Source of the DNA: an uncultured Elusimicrobia bacterium | GTDB lineage: Bacteria; Elusimicrobiota; Endomicrobiia; Endomicrobiales; CAIRNS01 | Length of the DNA: 64,000 nucleotides | Assembly: GCA_903880015.1 (NCBI GenBank) | Contig: CAIRNS010000027.1 | Span: 1-64,000, forward strand | Direction: 5' to 3' | Shown: positions 8,493 through 16,010 of the stretch, in pieces | Numbering within the stretch: position 1 is the first letter of the stretch | Layout: every line of letters starts with the position of its first letter | The notes under the pieces: generated by a model | Database searches by the model: none | Told to the model about the DNA's origin: nothing | Seen by the model: the letters and a program-made list of their open reading frames with translations, nothing else | Position numbers and translations under genes: made by a program

Positions 8493-9212
8493 TTATTTTA
8501 TTCTTCTTTTTGTCCGTTTCTTTTTCTGTTGTATGCCCTTTAAAAGGTCCGGGCGGCGCCGGCGCGTGCGCTCGTGCGATTGTTCTGTGCGCCATACATC
8601 CATCTGTGCGTGATTGCCGGACAACAACACCGGCGGAACTTTCATCCCCTTAAACACCGCCGGGCGGGTGTAATGCGGATAATCCAACAACCCGTTATAA
8701 AATGAATCCTGTTCAACCGACGCGCGCTCTTTGACAACGCCCGGAATGAACCGCGCGATAACATCAATCAACACCATCGCCGGCAGTTCGCCGCCAGTCA
8801 GGACATAATCGCCTATCGAAACTTCTTCGTCAAACCAGCGTTCGGCCCGTTCATCTATGCCTTCGTAATGACCGCACACCAATACCACATGTTTGCGGCT
8901 GGCAATCTCAGTCGCCAGCGCATGGCCGAGCTGTCGGCCCTGAGGCGAAAGATAGACCACATAGGGTCTATTTTTCTTGCGCATAGCGCCCACCGAGGAA
9001 AGCGCCCGATACAACGGCTCCACTTTCATAACCATCCCGGGGCCGCCGCCAAACGGCTTATCGTCAACCGAATGGTGCTTGTCCGTCGCAAATGAACGGA
9101 TATCGTGTATGGCAATATCAAGGATCTTTTTGTCCCGGGCCTTGCCGATTAAGCTTTCTGTCAAGGGGCCGGTAAACATATCCGGAAAAATGGTCAGTAT
9201 ATCTATCTTCAT
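8493..9212 (-). CDS. trmD: tRNA (guanine-N1-)-methyltransferase TrmD
   Basis: TrmD methylates G37 of tRNAs reading CNN/CGG codons and prevents frameshifting. It is a SPOUT enzyme whose SAM site is a trefoil knot: [20 protein letters not shown] and [14 protein letters not shown] are all present and in order. The N-terminus [13 protein letters not shown] and the [11 protein letters not shown] loop are diagnostic. The length of 239 aa is typical. Its ATG overlaps the rimM stop by 4 bp (ATGA type), indicating coupling. Confidence 0.97.
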   Translation of the reverse strand: MKIDILTIFPDMFTGPLTESLIGKARDKKILDIAIHDIRSFATDKHHSVDDKPFGGGPGMVMKVEPLYRALSSVGAMRKKNRPYVVYLSPQGRQLGHALATEIASRKHVVLVCGHYEGIDERAERWFDEEVSIGDYVLTGGELPAMVLIDVIARFIPGVVKERASVEQDSFYNGLLDYPHYTRPAVFKGMKVPPVLLSGNHAQMDVWRTEQSHERTRRRRPDLLKGIQQKKKRTKRRIK

Positions 9213-9460
9213 GCGACCGGCGGCCGGTAAATATCGGCCAGTCCCGGCGGAAGCGCAACCACGATCTTTTTTTGTTCGGGATCTACGCTGCGCACAATAG
9301 TTTTCAATGCCGGTATCAGAATCTCGTCTTTACCGTCAGGCGATGACTGCACAACCCAGATATCATGCGCCTTGGAAGCAAGTACATCGGTCAGGGTGCC
9401 CAACAACTGCCCTTCTTCGGTTAGGACTTGACTGCCGACGATATCAGCGGTATTCCACAT
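9209..9460 (-). CDS. rimM: RimM-like protein reduced to the PRC-barrel domain
   Basis: RimM is normally about 170 aa: an N-terminal beta-barrel that binds S19 in the 30S head, followed by a PRC barrel. Here only the second half is encoded. From ATG 9460 the 83-aa product reads MWNTADIVGSQVLTEEGQLL and continues through LGTLTDVL, ILIPALKTIV and the closing LPPGLADIY, matching the RimM C-terminal barrel. The upstream gene khpA stops only 13 bp before this start, so no N-terminal domain can be hidden in front; the longer in-frame extension is a shifted reading of khpA. Operon position is the standard one for rimM. Loss of the S19-binding domain is unusual. Confidence 0.8.
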   Translation of the reverse strand: MWNTADIVGSQVLTEEGQLLGTLTDVLASKAHDIWVVQSSPDGKDEILIPALKTIVRSVDPEQKKIVVALPPGLADIYRPPVA

Positions 9461-9473
9461 AATGCGATAAACG

Positions 9474-9725
9474 CTATTCGACGATCTCGACGACCGCACG
9501 CTTGTCGCATTTGGTCGCAGCCGCGTTGACGAGAGTACGGATTGATTTAATGATGCGTCCTTCTTTGCCGATAACTTTTCCGCGATCGGCGTCAGAAACC
9601 CGCAACTCAAGGATAATCGCTTTTTCAGCATCGGCTTGCGATACTTCCACCGTGCCGGGATTGTCAACCAGCGATGTGGCTATATAAAGAACCAGTTCTC
9701 TCATGGACATATCAGTAAGTGTCAT
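9474..9725 (-). CDS. khpA: KH-domain RNA-binding protein KhpA (YlqC family)
   Basis: A small single KH type II domain protein that in Gram-positives forms an RNA-binding pair with KhpB. The GxxG loop is VIGKEGRIIKSIRTLV and the flanking strands (ILELRVSD, RAVVEIVE) fit. About 83 aa. ATG 9725 follows a TTG at 9728; a third possible start is ATG 9707 (MRELVLYIA). None has a clear ribosome site, so coupling to rpsP upstream is likely. The rpsP-khpA-rimM-trmD order is conserved in many phyla. Confidence 0.92.
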   Translation of the reverse strand: MTLTDMSMRELVLYIATSLVDNPGTVEVSQADAEKAIILELRVSDADRGKVIGKEGRIIKSIRTLVNAAATKCDKRAVVEIVE

Positions 9726-9755
9726 CAATCAGGAAAGCGTACCGCACCGGCGGTC

Positions 9756-10001
9756 TTATATCGCTATGCCTGCTTTTTTGAATACCGATGCAACCGTCTG
9801 TGACGGCTGTGCTCCCTGTTTGAGCCAGTATTCGGCCCGTTCTTTGTTGATGGTCACGACTTTTTCTTTGGGAACGGCATCATACTGCCCCAAAATCTCA
9901 ATCGGTTTTCCATCTCGCTTTGCCCGCTGGTCGATGGCCACTACGCGATAATAGGGCCGATGGGGTTTACCAAGTCTTTGAAGGCGCAAACGGACTGTCA
10001 T
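9756..10001 (-). CDS. rpsP: 30S ribosomal protein S16
   Basis: S16 binds 16S rRNA early in 30S assembly. The N-terminus MTVRLRLQRLGKPHRPYYRV is a near-consensus S16 start, followed by VAIDQRAKRDGKPIEILGQY. The start at 10001 is preceded by GTGAGGAGAC at good spacing; the in-frame codons upstream are not S16. The length of 81 aa is typical. It is first in the rpsP-khpA-rimM-trmD-rplS operon, with a possible promoter inside the end of rpe. Confidence 0.97.
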   Translation of the reverse strand: MTVRLRLQRLGKPHRPYYRVVAIDQRAKRDGKPIEILGQYDAVPKEKVVTINKERAEYWLKQGAQPSQTVASVFKKAGIAI

Positions 10002-10039
10002 AGAGAATGTCTCCTCACTTTTCATTAATACGAACGAGT

Positions 10040-10068
10040 ATGTTACTACTATTTAAGTGATTTGTCAA
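10040..10068 (-). promoter_or_regulatory. Possible rpsP-operon promoter
   Basis: On the minus strand TTGACA (10068-10063) is followed after 17 bases by TAACAT (10045-10040). The -35 box is perfect and the -10 box matches at four of six positions. It overlaps the last codons of rpe and would give a leader of about 30 bases before rpsP. Confidence 0.5.
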
Positions 10069-10738
10069 TTGCTTTTCGAATACGCTTGAGGGCGGAAGCG
10101 GGGTTCGCGGCGGCAAAAACAGCGTTGCCGGCCACCAGAACATCGGCACCCGCCGCTACGGCTATCAACGCCGTTTCAAGAGTAATCCCCCCGTCAACTT
10201 CAAGGCGGCAAGCAAGCTTCCTGCGGTCGATGATGGCGCGCAATTGCTGAATCTTGGGCACCATATCATGGCGGTATTTCTGCCCCCCGAACCCGGGCTC
10301 GACCGTCATGACCAGAACCAGGTCCACCAAAGGAAGAATTCCGGCTATGGCGCTGACAGGAGTATCGGGTTTAATGGATACTCCGGTTTTCAGTCCGGCG
10401 CGCTTCATGTCCCGGATAAGTTTGCGCTGATTTACCGGGGCTTCGTGGTGAAAGGTTATCAGGTCCGCACCGGCCGCATGGAATTGTTTCCAATAATGGT
10501 CGGGGCGCTCTATCATCAAATGCACATCGAACAAAAGGCGGGAATGCGGCCGGATAGCTTTTACTACCGCGGGACCGATGGTCAAGTTGGGGACAAAATG
10601 GCCGTCCATAACATCGATGTGCAGCCACTGGGCGCCCGCCTTTTCAACCAGTCCGATATCTTTTTTTAGGTTGGCAAAGTTTGCTGAAAGAATCGACGGT
10701 GCCAATACAACGCTATTTTTTAACAGACGCTTACTCAT
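10049..10738 (-). CDS. rpe: Ribulose-phosphate 3-epimerase
   Basis: Interconverts ribulose 5-phosphate and xylulose 5-phosphate in the pentose phosphate pathway. TIM-barrel motifs are in place: VLAPSILSANFANL at the start with the Ser ligand, WLHIDVMDGHFVPNLTIGP with the catalytic Asp and metal His, FDVHLMIERP, VMTVEPGFGGQKY with its Met-Thr-Val-Glu-Pro-Gly signature, and LEVDGGI with the second catalytic Asp. 229 aa, standard. Its ATG overlaps the stop of the PASTA protein gene by 4 bp. Confidence 0.97.
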   Translation of the reverse strand: MSKRLLKNSVVLAPSILSANFANLKKDIGLVEKAGAQWLHIDVMDGHFVPNLTIGPAVVKAIRPHSRLLFDVHLMIERPDHYWKQFHAAGADLITFHHEAPVNQRKLIRDMKRAGLKTGVSIKPDTPVSAIAGILPLVDLVLVMTVEPGFGGQKYRHDMVPKIQQLRAIIDRRKLACRLEVDGGITLETALIAVAAGADVLVAGNAVFAAANPASALKRIRKAIDKSLK

Positions 10739-11706
10739 TTTATTTCCTGTTCTTCAACTAATATATTATCCATCAATACCCTGACTTTGGCATTTCCCCG
10801 GGGATTGACGGGCAGTGAAAGTTTAGTGCCCGGCTCTTTGACCCCGCTGAAAATTTCAATTTCACCGGCCTCATCTCGCAAAACTATACGCAAGGAACGG
10901 TTTTCCCCGCCCTGAGGTACCTCGTAATAAAATATTTTTCCGCCGGCAGTGGCAGGCGGAGAAAGTATCGCCGCGCTCGCATAAACAATCAGCTCTTTGA
11001 GTCCCGCGCAGTCGGCATCAGGCACAGGGTCCTGGCGGTATATTACTCCCGGCGGGCCCAGATGTCCGGGGTCGTCGCGAACCGTCACCTGCAGGCCGTA
11101 CTGTTGGGCCCATTGTGTCGCTTCAGGAACCGTCTTTCCCGTAAATGACGGCGCCAGACAAACCCCATTCGGTGGCGGTCCTTGCGATATCACCAGATTC
11201 ACCATGGCGTCATCCTTATCAACGGGTGAAGCCCCGGCAGGGTCCTGGGACACCACATAATCTTTCGGAAAGATAATGGAATACCGTACGGCTTTTTCGC
11301 CCAGAGAGAACCCTGCGGAACGAATTGCTATTTCCGCCGAACGCATCGGCTGACCGATAACCGTCGGGACCGTGACCATCCGGCCCCCTTGGCTGATTGT
11401 CACCCGAACAATCTTGCTTTCCCGCACCGCCATCCCGGCAAGCGGATTTTGGCGGACAACGATCCCGGCAGGCACATTCTGATCAAATGTTTCGCCCTCT
11501 TTTTTGATGCCGAGATTCAATGCCGATAATGCGGTGACTGCGTCGGTGAGGGTTTTTCCGTTAAGATCAGGCACCAGCACCGTTTTGCGGGAATGAATTA
11601 CCGCCCCCATCCCCCAATCGAACAAAAGATAAAAGAATACCAGCCCCAGAAGGGCAAGTATCGCCCACTGAATATACGATTTTTTCAGCTGTATTGTTAG
11701 TGTCAT
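10735..11706 (-). CDS. Membrane-anchored PASTA-repeat protein without kinase domain
   Basis: A 323-aa protein with a short cytoplasmic N-terminus, one membrane helix (residues 14-34) and three tandem PASTA domains at about 43-110, 111-177 and 178-245, each built on a V-P-x-hydrophobic-x-G-x(4)-A pattern (VLVPDLNGKTLTDAV, VTVPTVIGQPMRSAE, LAPSFTGKTVPEAT). A C-terminal beta-rich tail of about 75 residues is unassigned. PASTA domains usually sit on PrkC/Stk kinases or penicillin-binding proteins and bind peptidoglycan or muropeptides. Here there is no kinase or transpeptidase part, so it may be a wall sensor or scaffold. It overlaps rpe by 4 bp. Confidence 0.85.
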   Translation of the reverse strand: MTLTIQLKKSYIQWAILALLGLVFFYLLFDWGMGAVIHSRKTVLVPDLNGKTLTDAVTALSALNLGIKKEGETFDQNVPAGIVVRQNPLAGMAVRESKIVRVTISQGGRMVTVPTVIGQPMRSAEIAIRSAGFSLGEKAVRYSIIFPKDYVVSQDPAGASPVDKDDAMVNLVISQGPPPNGVCLAPSFTGKTVPEATQWAQQYGLQVTVRDDPGHLGPPGVIYRQDPVPDADCAGLKELIVYASAAILSPPATAGGKIFYYEVPQGGENRSLRIVLRDEAGEIEIFSGVKEPGTKLSLPVNPRGNAKVRVLMDNILVEEQEIK

Positions 11707-11754
11707 TCTTTTATCCTAGGATTCCAACGGTTCCAATTCTTATCAATATGTCTT

Positions 11755-11856
11755 GCAGCTGCGAAGCTTGCTTCGCCGTCGTTCGTTACGGCTTTACGAC
11801 ACCATCGGCAGAGCAGCTCTGCAGCTACAACGGCACTATCGGATGCTATGCAATTC
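11755..11856. repeat. Palindromic hairpins between ilvC and the PASTA gene
   Basis: GCGAAGCTTGCTTCGC (11761-11776) is a perfect hairpin that recurs with flanking bases at 23,353-23,368. GCAGAGCAGCTCTGC lies about 30 bases further on. The 150-bp gap holds no gene. It may end or attenuate the ilv transcript, but no T-run follows. Confidence 0.55.
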
Positions 11857-12861
11857 TTATTTCGGTTTCTGGAGCCATGACATCATGGCGCGCAGTTTTT
11901 TGCCGACTTTTTCAACCAATAGTTCGGAGCATTCTTTGCGGTACTGTTTGAACATCGGGCGGTTGAGACGGTTTTCAAGCAGCCAATTTCTGGCGAACTC
12001 ACCGGATTTTATCTCAGCCAAAACTTTTTTCATTTCCTGGCGGGTCTGATCGGTGATGATGCGTTTGCCGATCTGATATTCGCCGTACTCCGCGGTGTCG
12101 GATATGGAATGATTCATCGTGGCGATACCGCCCTCCCAGATGAGATCGATAATGAGCTTCGTTTCGTGCACGCATTCGAAATACGCGATTTCCGGCTGAT
12201 AGCCCGCTTCCACCAATGTCTGAAAGCCCGCGTTCATCAGCTCGACAAGCCCGCCGCACAACACCGCTTGCTCACCGAACAAATCCGTCTCAGTTTCTTC
12301 GGCGAAAGTGGTTTCAAGCACACCCGCGCGCGTTCCGCCTACTCCTTTAGCGAACGCAAGCGCCAAATCTTTGGCGTTGCCGGTCGCGTCCTGATGAACC
12401 GCGATCAAACAGGGAACGCCTTTGCCTTCAACATACTGGCGCCGCACCAAGTGTCCCGGACCCTTGGGTGCAATCATCACCACATTGGCATCTTTCGGCG
12501 GTTCAATCTGATTGAAACGGATATTGAATCCGTGTGAAAAGCTGATCGTTGCGCCTTTTTTGAGATTCGGTTTTATATCGTTGGTCCATACTGCCGCCTG
12601 CGTTTCATCCGGCAGGAGGATGTGAACCCAGTCAGCACCCTTGGTTGCTTCTGCCGCACTGACCGGGTTGAACCCGTCAGCAATACATTTTTTGCAATTT
12701 TCAGACCCTTCGCGCTGTCCGATAACGACATCCATCCCTGAATCACGCAGATTCTGCGCCTGAGAATGACCCTGGCTGCCATAGCCGATCACAGCGATTT
12801 TTTTCCCTTTGAGCAACCCCAAATCCGCGTCTTTGTCGTAATACATCTTTGCATCTGCCAT
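11857..12861 (-). CDS. ilvC: Ketol-acid reductoisomerase (NADP+)
   Basis: Second common step of branched-chain amino acid synthesis: isomerises and reduces acetolactate or acetohydroxybutyrate. The class I short form of 334 aa. The nucleotide loop is [15 protein letters not shown], followed by [15 protein letters not shown] where the basic residue favours NADPH. The [11 protein letters not shown] segment and the metal-binding acids in the knotted C-terminal domain ([30 protein letters not shown]) are present. It is the last gene of the ilv cluster, after ilvH. Confidence 0.97.
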   Translation of the reverse strand: MADAKMYYDKDADLGLLKGKKIAVIGYGSQGHSQAQNLRDSGMDVVIGQREGSENCKKCIADGFNPVSAAEATKGADWVHILLPDETQAAVWTNDIKPNLKKGATISFSHGFNIRFNQIEPPKDANVVMIAPKGPGHLVRRQYVEGKGVPCLIAVHQDATGNAKDLALAFAKGVGGTRAGVLETTFAEETETDLFGEQAVLCGGLVELMNAGFQTLVEAGYQPEIAYFECVHETKLIIDLIWEGGIATMNHSISDTAEYGEYQIGKRIITDQTRQEMKKVLAEIKSGEFARNWLLENRLNRPMFKQYRKECSELLVEKVGKKLRAMMSWLQKPK

Positions 12862-12924
12862 AATTACTCCTCCTGTTTTTTATTATTCCAATTCTATTTC
12901 CCGTGTTTCTCTCAAGAATACTCT

Positions 12925-13062
12925 CTAAAAATCCCCCTGTGTCCCCTTTGCCAAAGGGGGAGAACCTTACTGCACATCCCCACTTTGAAAAAGAGAAAAC
13001 CTTCGTACTCCATATCATATTTTCCCCCTTAGAAAAAGGGGGATCAAGGGGGATTTTCCTTC
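12925..13062. repeat. Two CCCCCTTT...AAAGGGGG hairpin repeats
   Basis: ATCCCCCTGTGTCCCCTTTG with CAAAGGGGGA, then TTTCCCCCTTAG with AAAAAGGGGGATC and AAGGGGGATTTT. This family recurs at 15.8-16.0 kb and 21.9-22.0 kb. They fill the 203-bp gap between ilvH and ilvC; no gene seen. Confidence 0.7.
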
Positions 13063-13064
13063 TA

Positions 13065-13574
13065 TTAATTGCCTTTGCTTGCTTGTTCTGCGGCGGTGCG
13101 TGTGCCGCGGCCCATGGCGATGATGCCGGTCCGGCATACTTCCTTGACGCCAAACGGCTTGAGCATCGAAATCAGCGCCTGAATCTTTTCTTCATCGCCC
13201 GTTGATTCAATAATAACCGAGTCCGCGACGACATCAATAATCCGTGCCCTGAATATTTCCGCTATCTGCAATATCTCCGAGCGATTGTTTTTGTCCGCCT
13301 TCACTTTGATGAGCGCCAAATCCCGCTCCAGATGTCCCGTTTCCTTAAAATCAGTCACCTTGATTACATCAACCAGCTTATTGAGCTGTTTTTCCACCTG
13401 TTCCAAAATCCGGTCATCCCCCTGCACCACAATCGTCATCCGCGAAATATCCTGATTTTCCGTCTCGCCCACCGCCAGCGAATCAATATTAAACCCCCGC
13501 GCCGCAAACAGCGTCGCAATCCGCGCCAACACCCCAAACTTATTCTCCACCAAAACCGAAATCGTATGCCTCAT
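13065..13574 (-). CDS. ilvH: Acetolactate synthase small (regulatory) subunit
   Basis: The regulatory subunit activates IlvB and confers valine feedback inhibition. The N-terminal ACT domain begins RHTISVLVENKFGVLARIAT with the Asn/Gly residues of the valine pocket, followed by LFAARGFNIDSLAVG. The C-terminal ACT-like half follows (RDLALIKVKADKNNRSEI). 169 aa is typical. It is separated from ilvB upstream by 456 bp of repeats, an unusual distance for a subunit pair usually encoded head to tail. Confidence 0.95.
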   Translation of the reverse strand: MRHTISVLVENKFGVLARIATLFAARGFNIDSLAVGETENQDISRMTIVVQGDDRILEQVEKQLNKLVDVIKVTDFKETGHLERDLALIKVKADKNNRSEILQIAEIFRARIIDVVADSVIIESTGDEEKIQALISMLKPFGVKEVCRTGIIAMGRGTRTAAEQASKGN

Positions 13575-13640
13575 TATTCCTCCTTAAAATCATTCTCTTA
13601 TAAATTAATGTTTTTTCTCTGTTCTTGACCACAATTTTGT

Positions 13641-13866
13641 CTTTTGCCCTTGAATCCCCCCTTGGGCGCCCATGAGACGAGCGATTTTTCGGGGCAGTAG
13701 CCGAGGACTGTCTGAGTCCCTCCTGGCGAAGCCGAGGGACGAGTTCCGCAGGCCCGAAAAATCGAGAGCGAATGCCCATTGGGGGCACATTTCTTTTGTA
13801 ACTTTTCTTTCGGGCAAGCAAAAGAAAAGTTAATGGGGGTGCAGAGGGTGAAACCCCCGCGGTGTA
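13641..13866 (+). repeat. Large structured dispersed repeat, copy A
   Basis: A non-coding element of about 225 bp. The outer stem is CGATTTTTCGGG (13682-13693) with CCCGAAAAATCG (13753-13764). The inner stem is GTCCCTC (13716-13722) with GAGGGAC (13734-13740). A third hairpin near 13,800-13,832 pairs AACTTTTCTTT with AAAGAAAAGTT. Copies B, C and D keep these pairings with different bases. Short ORFs run through it, but their frame shifts between copies. Confidence 0.85.
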
Positions 13867-13899
13867 GATGTTATTCTCATGTATACCAATTAACCCATG

Positions 13900-14020
13900 A
13901 GAACGGCAAACCCCCCATTTTCAAAGGGGAAAGAGAACCGAAAACACCATATCCCCGATGACACAATTCGGGGATGACAACATATCTAAATTCCCGATTA
14001 CAATCGGAAATGCCATCGTC
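13900..14020. repeat. Hairpin repeats in the ilvB-ilvH gap
   Basis: A CCCCCATTTTCAAAGGGG stem, then ATCCCCGATGACACAATTCG with GGGGATGACA, then ATTCCCGATTACAATCGGAAAT. With copy A these account for nearly all of the 456 bp between ilvB and ilvH. No gene or T-box-like leader seen. Confidence 0.65.
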
Positions 14021-14030
14021 AAATAATCCT

Positions 14031-15758
14031 TTATGCCAATCTTGTTATCACTTCATCGAGGGCCGCGCCGGTGGGAACCATCGGAAGAACATTCTCTTCC
14101 TGTTCGACGATGAATTCCATGACGACAGTTTTATCGGTTTCAAGCATTTTTTTAAGCGCGGGAATAACATCTTTCTTCCGGCTGACACGCATACCAACAG
14201 CACCATACGCTTCGGCAACGCCGACGAAGTCGGGAATATATGACGGGCAGGTTTTTTTGCCCGGCTGATTGCATTTTGGCGGGCAGGTAGTTGTCTTGTG
14301 GAGGCAGGTAAAAGAATACCGTTTGCCCCAAAACATTTCCTGCCACTGACGGACCATGCCGAGATACTGGTTGTTTAATATGAGAACTTTGACGTTAACT
14401 TTATTTAAGACCGCGGTTGCCAGTTCCTGGATATTCATCTGAATGGAACCGTCGCCGGCGATGACGATAACCTCCGTGTCCGGATAGGCGAATTTAGCGC
14501 CGATGCCGGCGGGAAAACCAAAACCCATGGTCCCCAGCCCGCCTGAACTCAGGAAGTGGCGCGGCTTTGTCGCCTCGAAAAACTGCGCCGTCCACATCTG
14601 GTGCTGGCCGACTTCCGTGACAACGATGGCCTCGCCCTTGGTCAGGTTCGATATCGCTTCTATGACATACTGCGGACGCAGTTTGTCGTCGTTCTTGTAC
14701 AGCAGCGGGGTGCTCTTTTTCCATTTTTGAATTGTTGCCAGCCACGCCGGATGAGACGCTTTTTTAACATCCTTGAGCAGTCCCGTCAAAATCGATTTCG
14801 CGTCACCGACGACAGGGATATGCACCTTAATGCTTTTTGAAATTGATGTCGGATCAATGTCGATATGCACGATCTTTGCTTTGGGCGCAAAACTCGACAC
14901 CTTTCCGGTACACCGGTCGTCGAACCGCGCGCCGACGGCGATAATGAGGTCGGCATTCTGTATGGCGTGATTAGCCCAGTACATCCCGTGCATCCCAAGC
15001 ATCCCGAGATATAGCGGCGAATCCGGCGGGAAGGCGCCCATCGCCAAAAGCGTGGTCGTCACCGGAATATCGGCTTTGCGCGCCAATTCAAGGATTTCCT
15101 GCGTCGCACCGGCGGTAACAACGCCGCCGCCGACATACAGGATTGGCTGTTTGCTTTCATTGATGGCTTCAGCCGCCCGTTTTATCTGCATCGGATGCCC
15201 GGTAAAATTAGGCTTATATGAGCGAATCTCAATTTTCTCGGGCCAGACAAACTCTATCTGCGCACGCTGAATATCCGAAGGCAGATCGACAAGCACCGGA
15301 CCGGGTCTGCCGGTCGAGGCGATATGGAACGCTTCCCTAATGGTGCGGGCAAGGTCCTTAATATCTTTGACCAGATAATTATGTTTCGTTATCGGCCGGG
15401 TAATCCCGGTAATATCGGCTTCCTGAAACGCATCGTTGCCGATAAGATGGGTCGGCACTTGTCCGGTGAAGGCAACCATCGGTATCGAATCCATATACGC
15501 GTTGGCAAGCCCCGTGACGAGATTCGTCGCGCCCGGCCCCGACGTCGCCAAGCAGACGCCGACCTTGCCGGTAGCCCGTGCGTACCCGTCGGCCATATGC
15601 GCGCCACCCTGTTCGTGCCGCGGCAAAATCACCCGGAACGGAGCGTTGTACAATGCGTCAAATATCGGAATTACTTGTCCGCCCGGATAGGCAAACAGTA
15701 TTTCAACCCCTTCTCTTTTGAGACATTCAACCAAAATCTGCGCACCAGTCATTAACAT
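14031..15758 (-). CDS. ilvB: Acetolactate synthase large (catalytic) subunit
   Basis: ThDP-dependent condensation of pyruvate with pyruvate or 2-oxobutyrate. The N-terminal domain has the catalytic Glu in LPRHEQGGAHMADGYARATG; the central FAD-type domain and the C-terminal ThDP site (IAGDGSIQMNIQELATAVLN) follow. Near residues 483-507 there is an insertion with the spacing C-x6-C-x3-C-x7-C (TCLHKTTTCPPKC, then KKTC) between KRYSF and PDFVGVAEAYGA, where most homologues have a short loop; it could bind metal. 575 aa. ilvD lies upstream and ilvH downstream. Confidence 0.96.
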   Translation of the reverse strand: MLMTGAQILVECLKREGVEILFAYPGGQVIPIFDALYNAPFRVILPRHEQGGAHMADGYARATGKVGVCLATSGPGATNLVTGLANAYMDSIPMVAFTGQVPTHLIGNDAFQEADITGITRPITKHNYLVKDIKDLARTIREAFHIASTGRPGPVLVDLPSDIQRAQIEFVWPEKIEIRSYKPNFTGHPMQIKRAAEAINESKQPILYVGGGVVTAGATQEILELARKADIPVTTTLLAMGAFPPDSPLYLGMLGMHGMYWANHAIQNADLIIAVGARFDDRCTGKVSSFAPKAKIVHIDIDPTSISKSIKVHIPVVGDAKSILTGLLKDVKKASHPAWLATIQKWKKSTPLLYKNDDKLRPQYVIEAISNLTKGEAIVVTEVGQHQMWTAQFFEATKPRHFLSSGGLGTMGFGFPAGIGAKFAYPDTEVIVIAGDGSIQMNIQELATAVLNKVNVKVLILNNQYLGMVRQWQEMFWGKRYSFTCLHKTTTCPPKCNQPGKKTCPSYIPDFVGVAEAYGAVGMRVSRKKDVIPALKKMLETDKTVVMEFIVEQEENVLPMVPTGAALDEVITRLA

Positions 15759-15814
15759 AGTTGACTCCCATTTTATTCTATAATTTCATTGCATCTGTCC
15801 GAATAAATCTACGG

Positions 15815-16010
15815 CAAATCCTCCCCGCCCTCCTTTGCCAAAGGAGGGATTCTCAGACATCATGCCCCCCTTAAAGGAAGACATTCGGGGAATCTTGTCC
15901 TCTGAAATTAACAAAGAACCTTTCGCCACAGCGTCTTTCATTGATTGAAAGATACCTTCCGTCATAATATCCCCCTTTGACAAAGGGGGACACAGGGGGA
16001 TTTGCTTTTA
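15815..16010. repeat. CCCCCTTT/CCTCCTTT hairpin repeats between ilvD and ilvB
   Basis: CCTCCTTTGCCAAAGGAGG near 15,830-15,849, CCCCCTTAAAGGAAG near 15,866, and CCCCCTTTGACAAAGGGGGA near 15,972-15,991 with a trailing CAGGGGGATTT. They fill the gap upstream of ilvB. No gene is seen. Confidence 0.7.

Noticed and set aside
9461-9667. N-terminal extension of the rimM frame
   Set aside because: It overlaps khpA in a shifted frame, has no RimM-like sequence and no ribosome site.
13540-13821. Small ORFs within the large repeats (also at 20670-20972, 38402-38716, 43856-44086) with shared peptide stretches
   Set aside because: The shared peptides come from the repeated DNA. The inner loop differs in length between copies, so the frame that continues in copy A is a different one from that in copy B. 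Stems, not reading frames, are conserved.
15759-16007. T-box or attenuator leader upstream of ilvB
   Set aside because: The gap is accounted for by hairpin repeats. No T-box sequence, leader peptide rich in branched-chain codons, or terminator with a T-run was seen.
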